From contig OZ017797.1 of the NCBI GenBank assembly GCA_963969395.1, positions 26,846,001 through 26,910,000 on the forward strand: 64,000 bases of DNA, read 5' to 3'. Shown here one piece after another: positions 40,530 through 53,087 of this stretch. Within the stretch, counting starts at the first letter, position 1. Every line of letters starts with the position of its first letter. Position numbers and translations under genes: made by a program. This DNA comes from Pseudoscleropodium purum (taxonomy: Eukaryota; Streptophyta; Bryopsida; Hypnales; Brachytheciaceae). The notes under the pieces are model-generated. The model was not told where the DNA came from. It searched no databases and saw only the letters and a list, made by a program, of their open reading frames with translations.

Positions 40530-43500
40530 AGTTATGAATAAATAATAGTAAATGACTATTGTAGGCAACAAGTTTATTAGTTTATACCTCCCCACTAATA
40601 AAATTCCATTCATATTGTTATTATAACCTAACTACCTACTCAATCAATCAATGAGCCAATCAAAAAGCTAATAGGTTGTTAAATTTCAACAAATTTTAAG
40701 CTTGTCATAGATATCAAAATAAAATTAAAGATTACATTAGGAATTTTCCTTTTGAAGAGTAGTGAATAAATTCATATTTATATTTTTCATTAACTTCCTA
40801 TTTCTATATTTTTTTTCTAAACATAATAGATTACAATCAACATGGGATTAACAACCATATTTCACATTATGTACCTATATCTAAATGGTGTACAATATCA
40901 ATATTTATATATATAAAAAATTGTACTTTGTATATCATATCAATACCAAAGTTTTTTTGGTTTCAATTATGGAGGGTGGATAGGCAAACCAAGTGTTTTA
41001 TTTATTTATTTGTAGTTTTAGGTTGATTAATTATGCAAGGACCAACCTATAACCATTGATTTCGAACCTCACTATCTTTACTACAAAATCTGCCATTAGT
41101 TACAAATGAAAATTTTTATATTTATTTTTAAAAGATGAAATTATATTGCTACAATAAGTAATAAAAAATTCGAACACTACAAGAGAAAGGGGTGTTACAA
41201 GTGAGTTTTTAAGTATAGTCCTAGACATAAAATTTTAAGTAATGGCCATGAAGGAAATTTTCAACAAAATTTTACCAAGAGATACATGTATTACTAGTAA
41301 ATTTTTACTGAAAATTTTCTTAAAGGTCATTACTTATAATATTATGTCTAGGACTAAACTTAAAAACTCACTTACAATACCCTTTTCCTTGTAGTGAAAT
41401 TTGGATGATAATTTTGAAATTATTGTGAAGTTTTCAAGCAAAAATGAAAAAAATTCATATCAAATACAAGATATACTTGAAAACTCTAAATTTTCTACCA
41501 TATATGTATATTACATTGTATAACATTATAGTATAAGCCAAAGTTATAGTGTCACTCTAAAATTAAAAGATCAACAAATCATCATTAAAGGCACAAAATT
41601 CATGTTGCTATAAAATATTGAAATATATGAATTTTTCAAAATTTCCAATTGAAGTAACTTAATAAGTTGTATTTCATTAGTTAGACTCAAATTCTGAAAA
41701 CACCATTTTTATAACTAAAATTCACATTAAGTGTGAATAGCAAGAAATGGCAAAATACACTATAAGAGTAATCCATAGATTAAGCATCTTCTTCTTTAGA
41801 AAATAAATAATATCCTAATGGGAAAATTTGCATTGCTATTCACTTGAAATGTACTCAAGCAACTTAATGGATGCAAGAAATATATTTTTTTCCATCCATC
41901 AATATTAGGTGAAGTCATCAAAGGACATTTTCCATCCTCAACAAGTTTCAAGGTTAACCCTTGAAGGTTGCTGCCCCCCATGATCATAGTAATCACCAAA
42001 ATATTCCCATTATTGCACCAATAGGTGCATTTCTTATTTCTATACTAAACTATGAAATCACTCACAATGCACTTTAATTAGGTCTTCAACATCCTTTAAA
42101 GATTAAGGTAGGAAGTGTAAAAATCACCCATTTAAGAGCATATTGGCTTAATCCCTCATTGCCAAAGTTTCATTTGGGTTCAACAGCATCATTGCTTTTG
42201 AATTGATATAGATGTAAATGTAACTAAGTTATAAAGATCTTAACCGTACAATCTTGTAGTGAACATGTTGTAGGTGATATGAATTAAATTTGGAGTCATT
42301 TGACTGTATAGATTGAAAGATTATAATGTTTTAGTGTTGAAAAAAGATGCTGAAATTTTCCTAGCAACACACTTGGAGGTGAAATTTGATTTTTGAACCT
42401 ACTCAAATGAAAAAATTTGAAACTATAAAGTTATTCGAAACCAATTTACAAACACACTGGTGAAAAAAATATCAATAAATTGACTCAATGTGTTTGCAAA
42501 ATGGCTTGCAAATGTCAAAAAATACGTAAGAAAAGTTGTAGAAAAATACATATGAGGCTAAACCTCCTTCTACTAAAATGCTTCTCAGTCACTCATAACT
42601 TCTTGTATTGATATGAAAATTTATCCTCACAAACTAAACTAGTATGCACAACTTTTCCAAATTTTTTTATTCATTGAAAATGGATATTTTATAAAGAAGA
42701 AACAAGCTGCCAAAGTTCACTATAATCCAAAAATGTCAGGATTGTGAACTTCAAATTACTCCCAAACATTCAAAGAAACTTGGATTGACATAAAAATTTT
42801 ACTACAATAACTAGACTAGAAGGAAAATATAACACAACAAATTTTATTGAAAACAAACATTGGATGAAGGAGATACAACCCCCCAAAGTTGCAACCATCA
42901 AATGTAGTTTGGTGGACTCAAATTGAACCTATAAGCTTTGATTGGCTTATGATTACTCTGTACATCTTGAATCAATTTGAAAATCCTACCACACAAACTA
43001 GAAGAGAGAGCACAAATTTTCTAACAAGTTTTTTTGAATTTGGACATTGGATGCAAATGTTAATAAGACTTTGAAAATTGTGTGAGGACACTTTTGGTCC
43101 CCTGCAGCAATGAGGGGTTAAGGTCTCTTCTATGTAGGCAAAAACATTTTTTAACAAATTTTCAAGGAAAGAAGTGAGGAGACACATCCATCACAATTAG
43201 ACTTAAATGGAACCAAATATGATTTTCTAAAGCTAATAGCAATTGGGTGACTACTATCAAAGGCCATAAGTACTATTATTAAATATCAAATAGTTGTCTA
43301 TTAATGGTTCAAATGGAGTTCCAAAATGAAGGCATGTAAACCTAAACCCATTAACGACACCAAGGATGTCTTTTGGTCAATGAATGACAAAAAAACTCTC
43401 CATGCAAGATAAGAAATGCAACTAGTCATCTTCAAAATATTGTGTGGAAAGGGAAGATCATCTACAATAATTTGACTTCCAATGAGTGCTTTTACATTTT

Positions 43501-43880
43501 TTTAAGTAGATGATACACACTAATTATGGCAAAACAAATGATTTCCACAATGACCAATTCATCCTATTAGGGTTAAACTTGAACAATTTGGTGCATGTCA
43601 TTGCCTAGGATGGCACAAAATGTCCCATCACTCATAACTCTACATTTTTTACATTGAAATTTTGTAATCAAGCTTGATCCTCAACCACTCATAGAACTAT
43701 GCAATTTCTTTCATTAAAAAAGTGACAATTCATAGCATAAAAGTAGGTGCAATTTTTGGAACATGGACAGAATATGGACTTGATTGATTAGTGTACATCT
43801 CTTTGAGGGGATAGTCAAAGGTACAAAAATAAAAATAAAGAATAAGTAAAATAAAAATAAAGAATAAATAAAATAAAAAA
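40530..43880. other. AT-rich block, no gene seen except one MITE
   Basis: Apart from the CACTA-type MITE at 41175 I see no genes. A few words such as TCACTCATAACT recur, hinting at old repeat content. Confidence 0.45.
41175..41396. mobile_element. CACTA-type MITE, 222 bp foldback
   Basis: The left end is CACTACAAGAGAAAGGGGTG; the right end as reverse complement is CACTACAAGGAAAAGGGTAT. Both continue with AAGTGAGTTTTTAAG and AGTCCTAGACATAA, so almost the whole element folds back. CACTACAAGAAAA is the standard terminus of plant CACTA (En/Spm) elements. Flanks are GAA on the left and AAA on the right, a nearly matching 3-bp target duplication. Confidence 0.85.
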
Positions 43881-43899
43881 TTTGACACGGTACGGAAAT

Positions 43900-45450
43900 T
43901 TGCTCGGAAGCGAATCCACTCAACGCCTGGCCGACGGGGAGATCCCTTACCTCTAGGCAGTGCGAGTTCTGGACAGATCGTGAAACGTTTGGTGCCGCAA
44001 ATATAGATGTTCATGAGTTGCGAAATTCAAGCTTCAGAATGACTGTAGATGCCATCATCAGAATCATGCAGGGAAGTAATTTTTCCTAAACAAAAGAAAT
44101 GCACGTGCATTTTGAAGTGCTAGAGGCTCACTCCACAGTCCGCACAATAGTAATCCGTCAGCCGTACGTCCTGAACGCATGATTAGAACGCCGTACTTCA
44201 TGCTAGCCTGTTGCTAGAGGTTTCTGTTGCTCAAGTATATGAATGGAGTTCCTGTACACTGTGGAACCGTGCAACATCTTCCACCATTTCGGATTCAATT
44301 GAGGGACAGCATCGGGGACAGCTAGGGATGAATGAAAGCTAACTTACTTGGAAAGTTGCACGGAAGTGCTCACGATCGTCTCGATTCTGTCTCAGCAAAG
44401 ATTCAACAATTAGAGAAAAAATATTATATATTACTGAAGTTGAAATTCCAATTAACTGAAACCCTTGCGTGAATTTGTTGTGGTTGTTTTCCCTTGACCG
44501 GTTTGGCAGCTGAGGTGGCTGTACTTTGGTTCTTTCTCTGCAACGAAGGCCTCTTCATCATTTGTTTCTTTAATAAAGATTTACTATTTTATTGTAAAAA
44601 TCTAAAAACAAACAAGCATCAGATTCCATGAAATGTGGAATCATGCAACCTCTTCTACAATTTCGGATTCAATGGAGAGAGACTGCACAATATGAATGGA
44701 AGAAACTTTGAAAGGTCTATATATGGTGTGATGGCTCCTGGTGTGGGGTCTGCTTTTCTACTTGAATCCTTCATTTGCGCAAAAAGAAATAAAAGAAAAA
44801 GAAATTTGAACTTCTGAAATTGCTCATGATTCTTCCTCGGAAAAGATTCAACAAGTCATTAGAAAACAGAAAAGTGAGAACATGCAGTAACTCCCGAAGA
44901 AACTTACAATGTAGCGAAAGAACTGGCGTCCAATGATTTTCCGATCATCACAGTACAGAGATCCCGCCGATCCTCATCAGCTCATCATATATATCCAAAG
45001 CTTCTGCTCTAGCTACAAACCACTCAGGATTGCAGTCATTGCACTGAGCTAAGATATGCTACTGAGCAGCTGCGTCAACCTCTGGAAATGCACTGCGGAA
45101 AGGAAAAGCACGGCTTACCTGAGTCACCTTGGACAAGTTCCTCCTGACCGAAGAGACCTACGTAATACCCGAGCGTCAGCCTTCCGTCGCCACTGCCGTC
45201 CACGCCATCAACGTACTGTGAATTTCATTGACACCTTCGATAAAAATTCCGCCATGCCGTGATTGATCATGAGATTGATGATTCCGAAAACCGATGCGGA
45301 AGATTTCGTCCGGCAGAATCAACCTCGAGGCGATCATCGGTGCTGCGGAGCCCTCATCTGCATCTTGTGGTTTCGATTGCTCCGCGAATTGCAATTAGGG
45401 TTTAGGCTGCAGCAGGGAAGGTGCTCACTGAAGCACGTCGGCAGCCAAGG
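43900..45450. other. Host-like island with a local duplication, no gene resolved
   Basis: A sequence at 44260-44306 (words TGTGGAACCGTGCAACATCT and TTTCGGATTCAATTGAGGGA) recurs diverged at 44634-44680. Further matches (GATTCAACAA at 44399 and 44845) show a tandem duplication of about 375-445 bp. At 45050-45440 a GC-rich part has a minus-strand frame of 72 residues (45176-45394) and another frame containing DGVDGSGDGRLTLGYY, superficially like an EF-hand loop. I could not assemble a gene. Confidence 0.35.
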
Positions 45451-47600
45451 CAGGCTCCTTCTACGTGACTTTCTTTTTTCTTTTTCTTTTCCAAGTTTTC
45501 AACATGTTTTTGGAATTTGTTTTTCTAATTTTTAAAGCATTTCTAACCCCTAAAGGATTAAGCGGTTGTTGAACAACAAATTGAAAATTTGGGTAGTTTT
45601 CTATACCAGTAGTGTCAATTTTTCTAAAGATCTTTTGAAGCTTAACGTACAAAAATGTTTTGAAGCAACATTATGAAAATGAAATTCCAATAATCTACTT
45701 TTCACTCCATATAAATGTAACAATAAGGATTTTGAAAAAAAAAAACAAAAAAAAAACTCTTGACAACTTTTCTAACCCCTTGTACAATCCTAATTCCTTC
45801 TCTAATATCACTCTCATATGTGACATTACATTATTGCAATATTGTAAAATTTCAAATTATCACATATATTATCATGCATGAAGGTCTAATTTGGCACCTG
45901 AGTTGAATTTCCACATCAAATTCTTGAAGGTCTATATCACTTTGGACTATTCATAACATGACATGTGTCTCTTTTTACAAAAATGACTTAATTTTTGTTG
46001 AATCTAACTTTCGCGTAGGATAGTGTAGCCCTGTGTCATTGGTCCAAGTGAAAGATAATGAAATCCCTATGTTCCCAAAGTAAAAGACAATTTAATCCAA
46101 TTCTTAATTAAAAAAGAACTCAAAAATCAATAACTTTCACACCATGAGTTCAAACACCACAAAACAAAATTCATGCACCTTTCTTCACAACGAGCTTTCT
46201 AACCATATTATAAACACGACCAGATAATGCATGATTTTAAGAGATCTCACTCTACCTAACAAAACAAACATGGTACCTAAATGTAGCAAGAAAAAAACTC
46301 AAGCTAATTTAATGTACGGAGAGATTTGGGGTTCCTTCATCAACATACATAGTGTTGAAGAGGTCTCCGTTCCATGTTAAGAGCAGCCAATAAAAATGGG
46401 GAAGCGGCATGTTACCCTTTTGAAAAACGAGAATAAAAGAAAAAAGAAAGCTTAGTCAAGCCAACTGGGAACACATGAGCTGGAAAATTCCAGAATAAAG
46501 CCGAATATTCGTTTGGAGGAGGAACTGAAGATGAGGTTGATGAAGTGGCCAAAACGGATAGAATGGGACAGTCTTCCAGATTGGATGAACCAACATGCAC
46601 CATGACATGCACCATAACATGCACTATGACATGCATGAGTGGTACTATTCCTTTTTTCTGTTGAAGGGACCGACCTTCAATTGGGCAGCTCAGTCAGTCA
46701 CAAGTTCACAACTGAAAGGAGGACCCAATAATCCAAAAGGAAAAAGGAAAGGGAGAAAAAAAAGGAATGATGCAAGTTTATGCGCTGGAATGCAGGGCTG
46801 GGCAATGTGGAAATCATTTGCTTCAAAAAAATAAAAAAATTTAAGTGCATTCAATGGAGGTCAAATTATTAGAGGTCAAAATATTGTGTAGAGACCTCAT
46901 CTCTTTCATACAAAATTCTAAGGATGAACATTTGTATAGAAGGTTTCTTTGTCATCTATCAGATTGTGTGAGTTGTGCGGGTGTTCAATAGGATTATGGT
47001 AATCGTACCTAAATGTATGAACCAATATTTGATTTGAATATGATTTGTCTCATTTAATAGCCTTAGTTTGTTTTTGTTGAGACTTATTGGGGACGTTGAA
47101 AGGATTTCAAATTCTTGGCTAAGAGTAGCTTATGAATAAATACAACGAATTTTCAAAAGTTTTAATTCTGATTGTGTCTAAAAATGACTTTAGATTCTCG
47201 TGTTCATGAAGGTGTCTATTTCAGATAATAATCTATTTGTAGGATTGATTTTGAAACAATGTGAAATATTGGTTGTAGTTATTAATCTTTATAAGTCATC
47301 AATGGGTCAATGGGTGCTTGACTCTTTCCAATCCCTCTATTACTCCATAACTCAAAATTTTCAATTAAATGAAACAAGTTTGGAAAAAACCATGTACATC
47401 TCTTCCACTTTTGGGACTCCAGAGGTTGTTTTGAGCAGGCAAATTCCTCACCATTTCACACCCGAATTTGCAAGAAAAATTCCAAACAATAGAAACAACG
47501 AGTTCACAATTTCTTGCGAGGAAATTCTCCAATCCAAGGTTGTACTGTACCACAACATCAATCAATAGATTCTTGGCTTGGCTTGAATTGGAATTGAAGA
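45450..47600. other. AT-rich spacer with short tandem repeat
   Basis: Mostly AT-rich. CCCCTAAAGGATTAAG at 45547 resembles the TTAA-family terminus but lacks the rest. No genes seen. Confidence 0.4.
46592..46640. repeat. 12-bp tandem repeat, four units
   Basis: Units of ACATGCACCATG, ACATGCACCATA, ACATGCACTATG and ACATGCATGAGT lie head to tail. The unit length divisible by three makes a spurious HVMV-type peptide repeat on the minus strand. Confidence 0.8.
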
Positions 47601-49340
47601 AGAACTTTTGCTTTAGTTATGCTTTGCATTGGCAAAAGCTACAAGTGAGGACGTTTGAGTACAACCACACTCGAAAACCGAGCCGCTGCTCCACAGCAGA
47701 GCCACACGTAGCGGTGAGCTTGCTCGTTGGGAAGCGTGCGTGCCGTGAGTCACTAAGGTAGAGTGCATCGATGTACCCAACTTCAAAGTGAAGTTCGAGT
47801 GTATCCAATCGCGAATTTCTTAAAGGTTTTCACAAGTCCCTGACGGACCCACAATTGACAATATGACGTTGTTTTGATTCCATTCCATTTTTTTCCTCAC
47901 TTGCATGCAATCCTCCGTCAGTTCCTCACTTGTCACAGACGTTATGCATCTCCAGCTGCCACGGCACTTGTCACTTCCTGAAGGCCACAAACTCCCAATG
48001 CCAAATCCGAAGCATCTTCGACTTCTTCACACGTCGTCGTCGGCAGTGCTTCCTTTGCTCCTTCCGTCTTCAGGCTAGGGATCGAATGAGGCGGTCACTC
48101 TCACCATGATAACTGCCTGGGTCACCTATATTAGTGCCAGCCAGGCATGCATGAAGGTTCCCTGTTTTCAGACGAACCTCTACATACGTTACATGTGCAT
48201 ATATAGGTACAGTACAGCATTACAGCAAGTAGAAAATAATATGTATTCTAATTTATCAGCTTTGGGGCTACTCTTGACACACAATGACGTATACTTACAA
48301 AAGGATGTTCTGAAGAAGTAGCTTAGTAACGTGGTTTGACATCTCACATTTCTCTTTTGAGGATCTAGAAGGGGGGTGAATTCTGTAACATATAGTCCGT
48401 AACCGATTGTCGAGGAGGTAACAAGTATGGAGCTGTAACTGAATTCACCGCATTGTTTTTTTTGTTTTTTTTAGCACTTTGTTAGAGTGTGCAGGTGTAA
48501 GCTTATCACCGCAGTGACGACGTGGTCAAGTCGTGTGTTGATCATAGTCAAAGCCCAGCCGTTTTCTTGTCTTAAAAAAACCTCTCTAAAGTACTCTAAA
48601 GTATGTGTTCTTGGTTGGAGAGATTCCTCCAGTTCTCGTGAACCAATCACTGGAAATCTGGAATAACTGTGAATCATTGTGTTTCACAGCAAGACAGGTG
48701 GTCTTTCCCTTCACAACGAAGCTTTCAGTCTGGGTTTCAGAGCGAGTAGCCACTTGCAGTAGTAGAGGCTTTGATTGTCGAATAGAACGTCCTACCATAT
48801 TAGGTGTACATTCGTCAAGAACTCTTGCAAGTATAAAAGATGTCATGCGATTTTCAACATCGAAAACTCATTCGCATCCTTTGTAAGACAATTCAAGATT
48901 CATCTCCATGGTTCGAACAGTAAAAGACTCATCTTTCTCCACAACTCTTCAAAACTGAGAAAAGATAGAATTTCAGTCTTTCAAAGGTCTTTCCTATTCG
49001 TCTTCCATTTCAATTCCAATATTACTGTGGAAATACTCAACGTTCGACATTGTCTTTCCTCCGCTGAATACAGTCCACCACTGTAATTCAGCTGCAACAC
49101 TATTCAAAACCACAGTCGTCTGACCTCACTGCACATGAGTCAGCATCCATCACCCCTGACAGTACCTTAATTCAAGTAATTTTGAATCAATGTTGCACCA
49201 ATATTTTACAATATTGGTGAGAGTCTACAATATTTTACCTAATGCCTCACCAAACCAGCCTATTCTAAGCTTTCGCGCCGCTCAGGGACCAGAAAAAAGC
49301 CTACGCCTCGACGACAGCGAATGCACCAACAAATGAAACT
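47600..49340. other. Host-like spacer upstream of the AWPM-19 gene
   Basis: Normal composition with several open frames of 60-100 residues on both strands (for example 48586-48846 minus), none of a recognised family. It may include distal promoter sequence. Confidence 0.35.
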
Positions 49341-49355
49341 TCCTAGCTTTGTGTC

Positions 49356-49402
49356 GCCACGTGCGCAGCCAACTGGCGGTCTGCTGAGCAAGCGCCACGT
49401 AG
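49356..49402 (+). promoter_or_regulatory. ABRE/G-box pair upstream of the AWPM-19 gene
   Basis: GCCACGTGCGC (49356-49366) contains the palindromic G-box core CACGTG, and GCCACGTAG (49394-49402) a second ACGT core 38 bases on. Paired ACGT elements are typical abscisic-acid response elements. They lie 180-230 bases before the ATG of a gene family known to respond to ABA and dehydration. The sites are seen; their function is inferred. Confidence 0.5.
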
Positions 49403-49581
49403 GTTTAGCCAAGGGGTCACCCCCGGGGGAGGCTGTGGCTTATTATGCTGCCCATGCTGACAAGTTCTGCAGCATTTGCAGCATTCTCCACAGGCAGCTC
49501 TCAGTGGCAGGAGACCGCGAAAGCTCTCTTTGCGCTTCACTTGTGTTTTGAGCCCCTCAGCCAGCAGCAGCATCAGCAGCC

Positions 49582-50742
49582 ATGGCGTTCGGAATCAGCA
49601 GGGCGATGGTGACCCCCCTCCTGGTCATCAACTTCATTCTCTACCTCATCTCGGCTGCCATCGCTGGCTCGCTCCTCAACAAGGCCTTCGACAATGGATT
49701 CTCCTTCGGTATGCTGGGATATACCATACCCTCTGGCTGTTTTCTTTTGTGACGTTCACGAGCTTTGGTAAAGCTTCGAACGACTGTAAAACTTCCAGGA
49801 AATTTTTTCCATGAGGAATAGAACTATACTGTATGTCAGAGTTTGAACGGGAAGATGTGGACGGACGACTTCTCGTGTTAAAAGTGTTGTGTCAAGTCTG
49901 AGAATCTCGTGGGTTTGTAGTTGTGATTATTTCAGCTGATGTTTTACTGAGTAGTTTGATATCAAGAGGGCACGTTCTTAGGCTGTGTGTACGGGAGCTT
50001 GTTGGCAACTGTGAAAATTTGTTCACAACTGTCGAGGTTTTCTGTCATTTTTTGGTCTCTTAATGTTAAGAGTGGCGTTAGCTAGCTGGCCATGTCACGT
50101 GGAAAAAATACTAGAGTGACTCGGCTGTTATCTAAATTTTTTTTGAAGGTGGAGTTTGTATTGGTTAGTGAATATTAACTAACTCTGTTTCCCCTCCTCT
50201 ATTTTGCAGCTAATGTGGTCACGCAAATTTTCCTCACGTTTGTGTTGATTGCGAGCATGGTTGGTTTGGCTTCAACTTTGGCTGGAGCTCACCACTTGCG
50301 AGCGTGGCACCCGGGGAGTCTTGCCGCAGCTGCTGCCGTCGCCACGATCGCCTGGTTGCTCACACTTCTGGCCATGGGCGTTGCCGCCAAGCAGATTCAC
50401 ACCAGATATGGCCGCAACAAGAGACTGGTAAGGATTTCCCGCCTTTTCTTTCGTATCTTCGACTTGTCACTGCTTCATAATTTTTTTCTGAAATATGCGA
50501 CTGCTAGCTCAGATTTCTTTCTTGTAAATGTTGTCGTCAGCTGAGCTTGAAAATTTGAACGGTGTTGTAATTTTTCTTTGCAGAAAACCCTGGAAGCCTT
50601 CATGATCATCTTGTCTCTCTTGGAGCTGCTCTACCTGTTGGCCCTGCACGCCTCAAACGTCAAGGATGGATACGGAAACGCTCCCGCTGCCAGGAATGTG
50701 AAGGATCCCAACTACGGCACTCCAGCAGCAACTGCCGTTTGA
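49582..50742 (+). CDS. PM19L: AWPM-19/PM19-like plasma-membrane protein, three exons
   Basis: The family comprises plant plasma-membrane proteins first found in wheat and linked to ABA, cold and drying tolerance. Exons are 49582-49708, 50210-50427 and 50584-50742, with GT-AG introns of 501 and 156 bp, giving 167 residues, normal for the family. Four hydrophobic spans are visible: about 10-32 (LLVINFILYLISAAIAGSLL), 45-68 (IFLTFVLIASMVGLASTLAG), 80-102 (AAVATIAWLLTLLAMGVAAK) and 118-138 (FMIILSLLELLYLLALHA). Family hallmarks are the ASMVG stretch, the HHLRAW segment between spans 2 and 3, and the basic loop TRYGRNKRLK. The tail is short and hydrophilic. The start ATG lies in strong context (CAGCCATGGCG) and an AATAAA signal follows at 50910. 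G-box elements upstream suggest ABA control. The molecular activity of the family is not settled. Confidence 0.95.
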
Positions 50743-50909
50743 GTATTTTTAACGACAGTCTAGCTCCTGCTAGAATTGTAAAGCACTTCTTCGCTAGAGT
50801 AGTTATGCCGGCCCGTGCTGAGTCTTGAATTGTTGAATCTTTCCTTTGTATCCTCATTTGGAGGACATAGTTCTTGTACATTGTACAATCATACCTATGT
50901 TTATGTCAT

Positions 50910-50915
50910 AATAAA
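50910..50915 (+). terminator. Polyadenylation signal of the AWPM-19 gene
   Basis: AATAAA about 168 bases after the stop codon, the first canonical signal in that direction. Confidence 0.5.
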
Positions 50916-51569
50916 ATCGCGGCTGTTCATTTCATTGTACAACACATCTAAAGTGTAAACTAGGCTTTGAAAGTTAGTTTTCTGTATCCACTGACTCTTC
51001 CAAGTTCTGTATTCTTGATATTCTGATCGTATCCAGCTAGTCTTAAGCAATTCGTATCCCTGTGAGTCTGACCAATTCGACTTATGGAGAAGTGATTTTT
51101 AAAACAGCTGTGAACCAGATCTTCGGGGACGACGAGCCAAACCTGCTGAGATTGATTTTTTTATCACTATGCGTACATGTACTCTGATGTGAAATTGCAG
51201 CACACTAATAATGAAATTTTGTTCTACGGTACCATCTCTCCTAAACTGTTACCACGGTAACACACTTTAATTCTCATTTTGTAGACAACTTCTGTTCATT
51301 TCGCACAATTACTGTTCATGTTGGAAACAAAATTTCGTGCAGATGTATACAAATCCACAAGCTCCAATATCTAATACAGCTGTCACATCAATTTCCAATT
51401 AATATATCATTTATATATCCACCTCGACCAGAACTGTAGACCCTCAAAAAGAAACTGACGAAAAAGTTCCTAAAATTCTTGGATCAAACCCTCAAATGTC
51501 AGAAACCTGCAGCGCCAAAAGGTTTCATCCGAACCCATCATTCCTATCCAAGTATTCAACCTCTGCCAG

Positions 51570-51899
51570 CTAGCTACAAACAGACCATCGCTTTATCCCG
51601 CCTCTGCCAAAACAAGTTGAACTACTCTCCTTACCTTTAATGCGCGCAACGAAAACAAGTACGATTACAGCCAGGGCAAGGAAGCGCAGATCTTTCGCGG
51701 GGTCTTTCAAGTACCGCCTATCCAGGAAAGAAAAGCGGATAGGAAATCGCTTCTGTCTGTCCTCGCCAGTGTATGGGCCCGAGGCGAGGCGAGCCGGGCG
51801 TCGACGACGGAACCGGATGAATGTTTCCGAGTCTGCGTGCGATGCAATCCGCTTTCCAAGCGAGACGGAGTTCCCGACACGTCGCGATTGCCAGTTCAC
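51570..51899 (-). CDS. Hypothetical small membrane protein candidate, 109 residues
   Basis: A GC-rich island (about 51600-51910) between the AWPM-19 gene and an AT-rich block. The minus-strand frame begins ATG, is Arg-rich, then has RFSFLDRRYLKDPAKDLRF followed by a hydrophobic run FLALAVIVLVFVARI that could be a membrane span, and a Ser/Cys-containing tail. No family is recognised. The plus-strand frame is also open over most of it, a common by-product of high GC, so coding status is doubtful. It could be a first exon or a CpG-rich promoter. Confidence 0.3.
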   Translation of the reverse strand: MNWQSRRVGNSVSLGKRIASHADSETFIRFRRRRPARLASGPYTGEDRQKRFPIRFSFLDRRYLKDPAKDLRFLALAVIVLVFVARIKGKESSSTCFGRGGIKRWSVCS

Positions 51900-51949
51900 G
51901 GCGTGACATGAGCCCTCAACAGTAGCACTCTACCTCCACCGCTGGCTAA

Positions 51950-53087
51950 TAGCTTACTACTTGTGCGTTGTGGGAACTTATGCCAAAATGGTCTTCATAC
52001 TTCAGGGGTTAAAATATAAATATTTTTCATTTGTAGAAGGATTTTGTCAGTGACAAGATAATAGAAGAATATTTTACAATTTTCACATGCTAATAATTTC
52101 AAAAAACAAGTAATTAAGAGAAGATGTATTAGTATTTTGCGGTCATAAAATATGTAAGACAAGTAGTTACTAACAATGACGGAGAGTCTAATACAAATTG
52201 CAATGGTCTTCTTCACTAATTATTTTCTATACATTAATCAATAAAAGTTTTTTTTTTTCTTTTACTAACCCTAAGGAAAGTTCATTTTTTATTGCTGAAT
52301 AATGTTTTGAGTGTATAGAATATTAAAACTTTATTTCCTCTCTTTTCCTACTTCACAATGATTTCTATGTTATTATTGAATGAAAATGTTTATATGTACT
52401 ATAATATATTAATACCTAGAGGATGTTTGGATATATAGTATATAGTGACAAAAGAATCAATTTCAAATGATTTTTTTTTCAAGTAGTGACAAATTGTCAC
52501 TAATCATCAATGGGATATATATGGCATTATTTCATTTGTTGTCAAGCTTTTACAAAATGTCAACATAGGAAGCCCATCTCAATCCATATTCGTATAGATG
52601 TGAAACTTGCAAATATGTGGAATATATTGTGATTTGTGCTTATGAATATATATGTATTCCATATCCTATACTTGTATTTGTATTTTGTGAGCATATCTAT
52701 ATCAATATCATATAATCCATAGTCTAAAACCATATTTGTATCATGTATCCATATTTGTATTTTATATCTGTATTATTATTCATATTTTATATCTATATTC
52801 TTTATAAAAATTTGTATGGCCAAGATTATTTGTTCCACAAGGATCAACGGCATTTAAAGTGGTGGGGAATTTTTCTAGAACTCAAATCAAGGGTTTTTGA
52901 TTTTTCTAAGGGAGAAGGGAGGAGGAATTGAAATGCAAACATCATGTTTGCATCTTTTCAATACATAGTTAATACTATTGATTTGACAATATAAATATTC
53001 TTGATGAAGATTTTTATTGAGCATAGATATCAATAGTATTAAAAGAGGATAATTTCTATATATACAATTTGTAAAAAAAATTATTAA
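51950..53087. other. AT-rich spacer
   Basis: A lone TTAA-type end (CAGGGG then TTAA) occurs at 52004-52012 without an obvious partner. The rest is AT-rich with ATAT-rich palindromes and no genes. Confidence 0.4.

Noticed and set aside
45176..45280. EF-hand loop in a minus-strand frame
   Set aside because: DGVDGSGDGRL resembles a loop, but the flanking helices and the final Glu are missing and the frame is not continuous.
46412..46636. Minus-strand frame with HVMV repeats
   Set aside because: Produced by the 12-bp tandem repeat; no protein family or conserved frame beyond it.
45547..52008. A 6.5-kb TTAA-type element from 45547 to 52008
   Set aside because: The two end-like words are single and imperfect, the interior contains the AWPM-19 gene and shows no family homology.
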